Source: Acinetobacter schindleri CIP 107287
GTDB lineage: Bacteria; Pseudomonadota; Gammaproteobacteria; Pseudomonadales; Moraxellaceae
Reading direction: 5' to 3'
DNA: 64,000 nt
Assembly: GCF_000368625.1 (NCBI RefSeq)
Contig: NZ_KB849576.1
Coordinates: 791,297-855,296, forward strand
Below are positions 57,498 through 64,000 of the stretch, piece by piece. A program made the translations under genes and the position numbers. The notes beneath the pieces were generated by a model, which was not told the origin of the DNA, made no database searches, and was given only the letters and a program-made list of their open reading frames with translations. Position 1 is the first letter of the stretch. The number at the start of each line of letters is the position of its first letter.

Positions 57498-58584
57498 GGC
57501 GAATTCAAACATGAGGTGCGACAGTTTCAAAAGCCATATGATAATCAACAAGCTGAGCAAATTTCTCTAATGGTGTAAGCCAATCTAACGCCTTTCTAGG
57601 ACGAGTATTCAGTGACATGGCAACTTGATTTAAATAATGCTGATCTGCCTGATTTAAATCAATCCCTTTAGGTAAATATTGCCTAATTAAACCATTCATA
57701 TTTTCGCATGTGCCTTTTTGCCAAGGTGAATGTGGGTCACAGAAATATACATCTATGCCTAAATCTTCTTCGAGTATTTTATGTTCTGACATCTCGCGTC
57801 CACGGTCATAGGTCAACGTTTTACGCAGTTCTGCAGGTAAATATTTCAGAGCTTCAGTTAAAGCCTTGCGCACTGATTCTGCCTTTGCATCAGGTAATGT
57901 TGCCAAGATACAGAGCCGTGTATTTCGTTCAATAAGTGTTGCTATCGAACTTTTATTGTCTTTACCTTTAATTAAATCAGCTTCCCAATGACCCGGTATT
58001 TTTCTTTCTTGAACTTCGGCTGGGCGCTCATGAATAGTTTTAATATCCTGTAATATAGAATCTTTTTTAGGTTCACCGTTAGCTTTTCGCTTTTTATTTT
58101 CATGACGCAGACAGGATAATAAGTCTTTTTTCAACTCACCCTTTGGTAATGCTCGTATCGTTGAATAAATCGTTGTATGGCTTACATTCATTGTTTGATC
58201 CAAATCAGGAAATGTCTTTAAACGCTTTGCTATTTGCTGAGGAGACCATAAACAACGGATCGCTTCAACAATAAATTTCCAGAGGATTGAATCGATTTTG
58301 AGTTTTCTGTGACCACGTCTACGTCTAGCGAAGGTGTTATCAGAAGCATATCGAGCTTGATAAACGTCATTGATGCTATTTCTTTTAAGCTCACGATAGA
58401 TCGTACTAGGATGTCTTTTAATGAGTTCAGCAAATTTTCTGGCTGAAAAGCCTTCTTTTCTTGACTCAAGCATTAATGCAGTACGATCTTCAAAGTTAAG
58501 ATGATGGTATGACAATTTTATATACTCCATAAACCCTTTAAATTAATTAGGTGGTTTATGTCGCACTTCAAGTTTTACTCTGCC
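57498..58584 (-). mobile_element. IS30-family element, ISAba125-like (1087 bp)
   Basis: The ends are related 26-bp inverted repeats (GGCGAATTCAAACATGAGG.. at 57498 and GGCAGAGTAAAACTTGAAG.. read inward from 58584, both reaching GTGCGACA). They are flanked by a 3-bp direct repeat CCC (57495-57497 and 58585-58587). The 1087-bp length is that of ISAba125 as I recall it. It carries one transposase gene and splits the McrC-like gene. Confidence 0.88.
57505..58530 (-). CDS. IS30-family transposase
   Basis: The 341-aa protein has the IS30 N-terminal helix-turn-helix (YHHLNFEDRTALMLESRKEGFSARKFAELIKRHPSTIYRELKRN) and an rve domain with GHWEADLIKGKDN (first Asp), TYDRGREMSEH (second Asp) and SPWQKGTCENMNGLIRQYLPKG (Glu). 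It looks intact and closely fits ISAba125. The start may be the ATG at 58530 or an internal one. Confidence 0.95.
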   Translation of the reverse strand: MEYIKLSYHHLNFEDRTALMLESRKEGFSARKFAELIKRHPSTIYRELKRNSINDVYQARYASDNTFARRRRGHRKLKIDSILWKFIVEAIRCLWSPQQIAKRLKTFPDLDQTMNVSHTTIYSTIRALPKGELKKDLLSCLRHENKKRKANGEPKKDSILQDIKTIHERPAEVQERKIPGHWEADLIKGKDNKSSIATLIERNTRLCILATLPDAKAESVRKALTEALKYLPAELRKTLTYDRGREMSEHKILEEDLGIDVYFCDPHSPWQKGTCENMNGLIRQYLPKGIDLNQADQHYLNQVAMSLNTRPRKALDWLTPLEKFAQLVDYHMAFETVAPHV

Positions 58585-60742
58585 CCCATATTTGCGCAGT
58601 CCGTTGTGTATCAATTAAGTTTTGACAAGGATGAATCAAAAAAACAGGGTTGTTACCGTCTTCACTATAATTCTTCTGTTCATAGAGTTCATCAATTTTA
58701 GACATCATACCACCTGCTTTAATGAAGGTGATTTTGTCATAAAATTTTGCATCTAATACAAATCTTTTGTATTGTGGACGCTCAAAATTATAATCATTTT
58801 GATTAAACCATGTTAAATCTAGAATAAAGTCAGGTCTTTTATGATTTGGCAGTTTTTTTTCATACCATAAAGTTATATATCGTTTAGCATGATCATTTGA
58901 AAGATGAATAGAAATTTCTTCTTGATTACCTTTAATCGCCTCAATCACTTTATATTTCCAATTTTCTTGAAGAGAAAATCGAAATACACCTTTAAGTACA
59001 AGAATAATTTGCAGAAGTGTCCAACGCTCATAAAGTAAAGGCATATTTACCAAACCAATTTCTTCAATTTCTTCAAGACTGATTAAAAGGTTCTCATCAT
59101 GTAAATGGGTAATATCACGTAAGGCTTTATAATGATTATGAATGCCCTGATAATTTTGATTTTGTACAAAAGTCATTGAGTTTGGAAAATAAGATGAAGC
59201 CTTAATTCCTAAACGTTTAAATTTTTGGATAATTTCTTTTAATAAGCGAAATTTTGGTTGTACTTTTTCAAATACATAGGCACAAAGTTCCTGATTTTTC
59301 GTATAATATTGAATACGGTTACGCAAAGCAGTTTTTTCTTTTTCTTGCTCATCTAATTCTTTCTTTGAGAGAGGTTTTAACCAATCATTAGCACCTAATA
59401 CAATGCCTTTATTTTTCTCTTTTTCATAGTTCTCTAGTGCTTTATGTGTTTCAGGACACTCAAGTAATTCAATTGAATGAATATCATTAAAGTAAAATTG
59501 TACAGACTTTGGGGTTGTATTATATGTATATTTCCCATTCATTCTTAAGACCATTCCTGATCTGAAACAATGCACTAAATTAGAAAATTTTTTATGAAAT
59601 TTTAAAATACCACTTTTATTTTCTGGTTTTATCCAATTATTTCCATCCCATACATATGTAAAGAAACCATCTGATTCATTGTTTGAAAAATTCGTTGTTG
59701 TATTCTCAAGTTTGAAATACACATCTTTATAAGGGTCTGAGCAAAATTGAACACCAGATTCAATTATTTTTTGACTAAGTTGAACTTTCCAATATTCTAA
59801 ACTCGTTCTTTTCTCAATTTTTCTAAACTCCGAAACAAACAAAGCACGGTCAACTTTTACATAATCTTGAAAAGCATCATGCTGAGTCTTTAACTTTTCC
59901 ATTGTGTGTTGCAGACGCTGTTTTTTATTTTCAGCAAGAATGACTATCTGTTTAATAATGCGATAACAACGTTCAAGCGCAAAAAGTACATAACGGTTTT
60001 CAGCAACATTATAAGAAGGTTCTGTTGCACGACTGGTTAAAAACCGTTGATTGGTTTTTGTTGCAAGTTCCATAAAGGTACGATTAACCGGCTTTACGGA
60101 TTTTCGTGGTTTTAAGCTTTGAACTTCACGCAGTTCAACTTTAGGATTATTTAAAACTTTTTCAGCATGATCCACGAGTTTATCGATACAAGCAATGACC
60201 TCTTCACCAAACCCGATGCCTTCACCTTCTTTTGAAGCTTGAACAACATTATTATCATCTAAAATGAGTTCCCATAAGTCATTTTTAAACGAGCGTAAAT
60301 ATTGTTCCAATTGCTCTAAAGTAAAGTCACAACCATTAATTGCAACTTCACACACTTCCCCTCGCAAAATTAGACGTAGTGTTCCAACACTATTATGCGT
60401 TGTGCTCGACCATTGATTCTGCTCTTTTATCCATTGCTCTTTGACAATCCACCAGGTGAACCCTGTTTCAGGATCTTGGATCGAACTTAAATATTTCTTT
60501 TCACCATTCGTTATTTCAATGTATGGCTGATCCATGTGTTGATCTAAAAAACGAACAGCCAATACACCTTTAGAAATTCCAACCATTTTAGGATAAATGG
60601 TCGTTTCAATCTGAAAAAGCTGACGTTGCTCTTCATATTCCATATCGAGAGCAAGCAATGATTCCGTGACTTTGGTTAAGGTCTCTTGGTCATACCATTT
60701 GAGTTCCAAATATTTAATTTCAAAGAATGGATTCATCATCAT
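58568..60742 (-). CDS. McrC-like DUF2357 nuclease, interrupted by the IS30 element
   Basis: The 724-aa frame starts at one of three consecutive ATG codons (first at 60742), overlapping the McrB-like stop by one base. It has the DUF2357 region in the N-terminal half and, near the end, a PD-(D/E)xK site: RPDFILDLTWF and RFVLDAKFYD (D...DxK). The last residues (QSKT) and the stop come from the IS end, so ~90 or more native C-terminal residues are lost. The nuclease core is upstream of the break and may survive, but loss of the zinc-ribbon end could inactivate it. Confidence 0.82.
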   Translation of the reverse strand: MMMNPFFEIKYLELKWYDQETLTKVTESLLALDMEYEEQRQLFQIETTIYPKMVGISKGVLAVRFLDQHMDQPYIEITNGEKKYLSSIQDPETGFTWWIVKEQWIKEQNQWSSTTHNSVGTLRLILRGEVCEVAINGCDFTLEQLEQYLRSFKNDLWELILDDNNVVQASKEGEGIGFGEEVIACIDKLVDHAEKVLNNPKVELREVQSLKPRKSVKPVNRTFMELATKTNQRFLTSRATEPSYNVAENRYVLFALERCYRIIKQIVILAENKKQRLQHTMEKLKTQHDAFQDYVKVDRALFVSEFRKIEKRTSLEYWKVQLSQKIIESGVQFCSDPYKDVYFKLENTTTNFSNNESDGFFTYVWDGNNWIKPENKSGILKFHKKFSNLVHCFRSGMVLRMNGKYTYNTTPKSVQFYFNDIHSIELLECPETHKALENYEKEKNKGIVLGANDWLKPLSKKELDEQEKEKTALRNRIQYYTKNQELCAYVFEKVQPKFRLLKEIIQKFKRLGIKASSYFPNSMTFVQNQNYQGIHNHYKALRDITHLHDENLLISLEEIEEIGLVNMPLLYERWTLLQIILVLKGVFRFSLQENWKYKVIEAIKGNQEEISIHLSNDHAKRYITLWYEKKLPNHKRPDFILDLTWFNQNDYNFERPQYKRFVLDAKFYDKITFIKAGGMMSKIDELYEQKNYSEDGNNPVFLIHPCQNLIDTQRTAQIWGQSKT

Positions 60743-62958
60743 TATGACCAGAAGTTAACAATACCATCATTTGATTTCGCATTACTGACAACATTTTCAA
60801 GTGCATGGATTGCAGAAAATATTTCACTATAATTCTCATATTTTGGTAATTGTTGCTTTAATCGTTGCACAAATACACGCTCTACAAGTTCAAGCTTTGA
60901 CTGTTCGCCAACATGCTTGTTTCCATCAAAAGTTAACTTTGGCAAAACCTTATGTAATAAGAAATTGTTAATTGCCAATTCTTCATCACTATTCACATCA
61001 TGGAATAACGCTAAATAGTTCAGTCCCTGACGAATCGTTCTCATACCAAATTCAATCCCTAACTTATGAAAGAACTCTTTATTAAGATCGATAAAAAGTT
61101 TACAGAATGGATTGTTGCGATCGAATTTAGGATAATTTTCTCGATAACCTAAAGCATTCACATCAAAAATAAGGGGTTTAGAAACATCATCAAATTCATA
61201 TCCTGCAACTTCTTCTAAAATTTCATCCCAATCAGACAATAAAGGTGATTCAAATCGCATGATATGTGCACGATCTAATATTTTTGGAGAAAGATAATGA
61301 GTTGTTTCATCAATATTAATCGCACCAATAATATGCACATTCGCGGGCATTTTAATACTCGATGGCATGGTCATGACCGCCGAAAGCATACGGCGAATTT
61401 CGCTATGGTATTTAATGAGTGAATCCTTATCACTAAATCCAAATGCTAATCGCAATTGACTATTGAGCTTCTCATCTTTTAAAAGCTCAATAAAATTAAT
61501 CACACCTTCTTGGCTATATTTTTCTTTTGTTGATTGAATAATATCAACAACAGCTTTTAGTTCAGATAATACATGTGCAGATTCATCTTCAGCATAAAGC
61601 GAAATTTCAGGATCTTCATCACGTGTTTCAAGAAGCGATAAAAAATCAGCGAAATAGTATTCAACTCGTGCAAGATTCATTTCATCTAAACAAATAAAAT
61701 ATGGAATTTCAGGATGTTGTTGTGCTTCGAGTAATGCTTCTAAAAAAGGCGTTGCTAAATACTTTTTTTCCAGTGGATTATAATAACCCAATAAATCTTC
61801 TGAACTCGTCCAGTTTGGTTTAACAGGCACAATAATAGATTTACCACCTACCGCCTTTGCAAATGATTTAACTAAATTGGTTTTTCCTGAACCTGAGTCA
61901 CCCGCTAGAATAATCAGGTCTTTAGTGCGTAGAAGTGTTAAATAATTTTCAATAATATGACGAGGATATAAAATATCTTTTTCAACCAAATGTGCTTGAA
62001 TATAAGAAACCGATTTATGATAGTCACCGTTTAGTTCATCACTAAATGAAATGCCCTCCATGCGTTGAGATTGATTTTTTGATTCTACAAGAAAAAGCTC
62101 TAAATCATCTTCATCAACAAATTCAAACGTTTTTAAAAATTGGGCCTTGTCGGCTACATAACTTTTTAGTCGTTGAATTTTATTGTTCATTTCACCCTCT
62201 ATCTGTTCAAATCTTTTGGTTAGATTCTGTAGTTCATTTTGTCTAAGTTGCTTATCTTGAGATAATTTCTCATTAATATTCTCTAGCTCTTGCTTTTGAG
62301 AATTCAATTTATCAAGCAGATTTTTTGCAATATCCCGCTGCTTTTCAGTTTGCTTTAACTCAGCTATGCCATTTTCATTTAATTGCTGCAGCTCAGATTT
62401 TTTTTCAGCTATTTGAGTCTCAATGTCATCTTCTCTCTGCTTAATTTCTTTATCCATGTCTCCCATTGCTTTTTCAAAATAAAAGTCATAAATAGATTTC
62501 GAGATAAATAGTGAGCGCTCATTTTCTGCATGTGGATCAATTAAAATTTCTTGGGGAATCTCTTTAGGTAAAAAGCGTAGATTTTCCCCTGATCCTTTTT
62601 TGACACATAAACCCATAGGATTTTTATGTTTGAGTCTTTCCGATTTTGGTGATAATTCTAATTCACAACGCACGAATCGCTGTTTTGTTTTTGATCCCAA
62701 ACGTGAAGCATCATTTGGGGCTACAAAAAAACTGCATGGCTCTAGTTCATGCCCTAGTATTGGGTAATAAAGCCTTTCACCAGTTTTAACTAAATAAGGA
62801 TTCCTTAAAAATCCAAATGAGGTATCGCCTAAAGGAGGCAATTGGCCCCAAACCTCAAATTTACCATCATCAATACCCCAAGATTTAGCTAATATACCTA
62901 AAAGCTCTTGATCTGAATAATCATTCAGCTCATCTTCTGTATAAATTACTTCATTCAT
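60742..62958 (-). CDS. McrB-like AAA+ ATPase/GTPase with a coiled-coil insert
   Basis: The 738-aa protein has an N-terminal domain (~1-160), a long coiled coil (~165-268) and a McrB-type AAA+ motor with Walker A AGDSGSGKTN (352-361), Walker B ICLDEMNLARVEYYFADFL (~428-446) and GAINIDETTHYLSPKILDRAH. McrB-family motors load and activate the McrC nuclease on modified DNA or, in some branches, other nucleic acids. The coiled coil recalls the McrBC branch called CoCoNuTs. It forms a two-gene operon with the DUF2357 nuclease gene. Confidence 0.85.
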   Translation of the reverse strand: MNEVIYTEDELNDYSDQELLGILAKSWGIDDGKFEVWGQLPPLGDTSFGFLRNPYLVKTGERLYYPILGHELEPCSFFVAPNDASRLGSKTKQRFVRCELELSPKSERLKHKNPMGLCVKKGSGENLRFLPKEIPQEILIDPHAENERSLFISKSIYDFYFEKAMGDMDKEIKQREDDIETQIAEKKSELQQLNENGIAELKQTEKQRDIAKNLLDKLNSQKQELENINEKLSQDKQLRQNELQNLTKRFEQIEGEMNNKIQRLKSYVADKAQFLKTFEFVDEDDLELFLVESKNQSQRMEGISFSDELNGDYHKSVSYIQAHLVEKDILYPRHIIENYLTLLRTKDLIILAGDSGSGKTNLVKSFAKAVGGKSIIVPVKPNWTSSEDLLGYYNPLEKKYLATPFLEALLEAQQHPEIPYFICLDEMNLARVEYYFADFLSLLETRDEDPEISLYAEDESAHVLSELKAVVDIIQSTKEKYSQEGVINFIELLKDEKLNSQLRLAFGFSDKDSLIKYHSEIRRMLSAVMTMPSSIKMPANVHIIGAINIDETTHYLSPKILDRAHIMRFESPLLSDWDEILEEVAGYEFDDVSKPLIFDVNALGYRENYPKFDRNNPFCKLFIDLNKEFFHKLGIEFGMRTIRQGLNYLALFHDVNSDEELAINNFLLHKVLPKLTFDGNKHVGEQSKLELVERVFVQRLKQQLPKYENYSEIFSAIHALENVVSNAKSNDGIVNFWS

Positions 62959-63311
62959 AAATTAACTTTAAAAAAATCTACTTATAGAGTTAGGAGGAAA
63001 ATCTAATTAATAGGTAGGTAAATTAGTGAACCGGATAATTAAATTTTATTTTAATATATAAATTAGCTATTTATATCAAAGTTATTCGATTTTTTGTTTT
63101 TATATTAGACACTTGACGAATAAGAATGAACAACGCTCTTTAATTTTTTGTGACAAGTTCATGAACTGATAAAATTTCTCACATATAATTAATCATGATA
63201 ACTATTTAATTATTATTAATAATTTTTGTATTTAAAATTGTGAAGTCAATTTTAGGTAAACATAAGTTAAATTGGTTACATGATACATTTACTTCATAAC
63301 TCCCTGTGTCC
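62959..63311. other. Spacer upstream of the McrB-like operon, with a 12-bp palindrome
   Basis: A very A+T-rich stretch of 353 bases with no supported gene. It should hold the promoter of the McrB-like operon. A perfect palindrome AGTTCATGAACT at 63156-63167 may be an operator. Confidence 0.45.
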
Positions 63312-63428
63312 ATAAAAGTTAATTTTGAAATTTTCAGTAGAAATTAAAGCTAAAAATGAAATCGGCAAAAAATAAAGCTAATTATGAAATAAAACCCATT
63401 TGTGCAAAATTTCATAATTAGCTTTATA
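63312..63428. repeat. Array of a ~20-bp motif: three direct copies and one inverted copy
   Basis: Imperfect copies of (A)T(T/A)AAAGCTAATTATGAAAT lie at 63312-63331, 63343-63362 and 63371-63390, spaced 31 and 28 bp. A perfect inverted copy of the third lies at 63409-63427, with an 18-base spacer (19-bp inverted repeat 63372-63390/63409-63427). The last copies mark where similarity to umuC ends. They could be recombinase-binding sites at the island end, iterons of an integrated plasmid, or operators. Confidence 0.65.
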
Positions 63429-63740
63429 AAATGAATATGTATTTTTCTTCACAATATGGTTAGCAAGTTTTGCCTCCGTTTTGGTTCGACCAATGCCGAT
63501 ACATACTGCTAGATCAAGCCAAGATAAAATGCGCTGAAGCATTTGTTGCGCATATCCAGTCAAATCATATTTTTCAGCATAAGGCGTCAGATCTAAAAAA
63601 CACTCATTAATGGAATACACCTCCTGTTCTTTGGGAGATACAAATTCTGAAAGTATTTTCATGAATCTGCGTTACACCTCAGCATATAAAGCATAGTTGC
63701 TAGACAGTACTTGTATGTTATTTTGTTCCACAGTGCATAC
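63378..63740 (-). pseudogene. umuC: umuC (DNA polymerase V subunit) remnant
   Basis: Read on the minus strand, NNIQVLSSNYALYAEV-stop-RRFMKILSEFVSPKEQEVYSINECFLDLTPYAE and later CIGIGRTKTEAKLANHIVKKN are clear UmuC sequence. The stop (TAA at 63672-63674) breaks the frame. The catalytic SIDE motif reads SINE, so an active-site Asp is Asn. The C-terminal two-thirds of the gene is missing, replaced at ~63430 by the inverted repeat. The N-terminus is not recognisable beyond ~63740. A non-functional remnant, possibly cut by island insertion. Confidence 0.85.
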
Positions 63741-63799
63741 GAGGACTTACTAACGCCTGTTATATAAAATAAATAAGTAGATTTTTTAGAAACAAGAAA

Positions 63800-64000
63800 T
63801 CATTTTGACTGTTCGCACCCATAAGCACGCATAAAAGTTGTTACAGCGATATTGACCCATTGATCAACCTGTATGTCAGAGGGAGCAGCATTTGGATGAG
63901 TAAGACATTGTAGTTGGGGTTCACTTCTAACCAGATTGATAAATAAGCTAGCAGCGTTATCACAGCCCAATTCACTTAAATCGATCTCTCCTGCTGCTGC
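63800..64000 (-). CDS. C-terminal part of a TetR/AcrR-family regulator (5' end outside the window)
   Basis: The last ~66 codons run to a TGA at 63800-63802. The sequence SLFINLVRSEPQLQCLT and VDQWVNIAVTTFMRAYGCEQ resembles the AefR-like C-terminal ligand-binding domain of TetR regulators (a late LF...V...R and FLRAYG-type end). The DNA-binding domain is beyond the window, so the assignment is tentative. Confidence 0.6.
   Translation of the reverse strand, partial: AAAGEIDLSELGCDNAASLFINLVRSEPQLQCLTHPNAAPSDIQVDQWVNIAVTTFMRAYGCEQSK

Noticed and set aside
57210..57578. Plus-strand ORF of 122 codons
   Set aside because: It runs antisense to the McrC-like remnant and across two IS ends; the minus-strand remnant fits a real gene much better.
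63156..63167. AGTTCATGAACT palindrome as an SOS box
   Set aside because: It lacks the TTGAA...TTCAA arrangement expected for Acinetobacter UmuDAb sites; kept only as a possible operator.

Overview
The window looks like an Acinetobacter chromosome. The grounds are the divergent type VI secretion (T6SS) locus in the layout known from this genus (asaA-tssBC-hcp-tssEFG-asaB-tssM-tagF-tagN one way, clpV-tssA-tssK-tssL-tagX the other, no tssJ, vgrG or PAAR gene), a 1087-bp IS30-family element matching ISAba125, and the gene families and A+T-rich spacers. No tRNA, rRNA or CRISPR array was seen. All calls come from reading the sequence; no database search was run.

Layout. 1-2280: insertion-sequence-rich spacer with the tail of one IS, a complete frameshifted IS5-family element (741-1610) and two tiny ORFs. 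2283-19650: mostly housekeeping. It holds an MFS transporter, an amidase, a membrane diguanylate cyclase, the aroQ-accB-accC operon, a YbaK-type deacylase, a tusD-C-B-E sulfur-relay operon, a GalE-like protein with an altered catalytic Lys, fumC behind a perfect Fur-box core, a nitroreductase, an Imm33-like protein and a YbfF-like esterase. 19670-41285: the complete T6SS core cluster in two divergent arms that share the 27301-27639 promoter region.

41487-63430: an A+T-rich mobile defence island abutting the T6SS genes. It opens with three consecutive tyrosine recombinases and a small coiled-coil protein, an arrangement like Tn554 or gamma-mobile-trio modules. Next comes a controller-type XRE regulator with a recognisable C-box, but no methyltransferase. 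A 166-codon winged-helix/coiled-coil gene is split by an IS3-family element. Then a large two-gene unit follows: a 1535-aa protein with an N-terminal nuclease-like domain, a P-loop ATPase and a helical-repeat C-terminus, next to a 715-aa protein with a C-terminal PD-(D/E)xK nuclease signature. This pair is my best candidate for an undescribed anti-phage system. A second IS3-family element follows. The island ends with a coiled-coil McrB-like/DUF2357 McrC-like pair whose nuclease gene is split by the ISAba125-like element. Deleting that element and one CCC duplication restores the reading frame exactly.

The right edge (63312-64000) has an array of three direct and one inverted copies of an ~20-bp motif abutting a broken umuC remnant, then the C-terminal end of a TetR-family regulator. 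The window thus juxtaposes an offensive machine (T6SS) with a recombinase-borne defence cluster that ISs have begun to inactivate.
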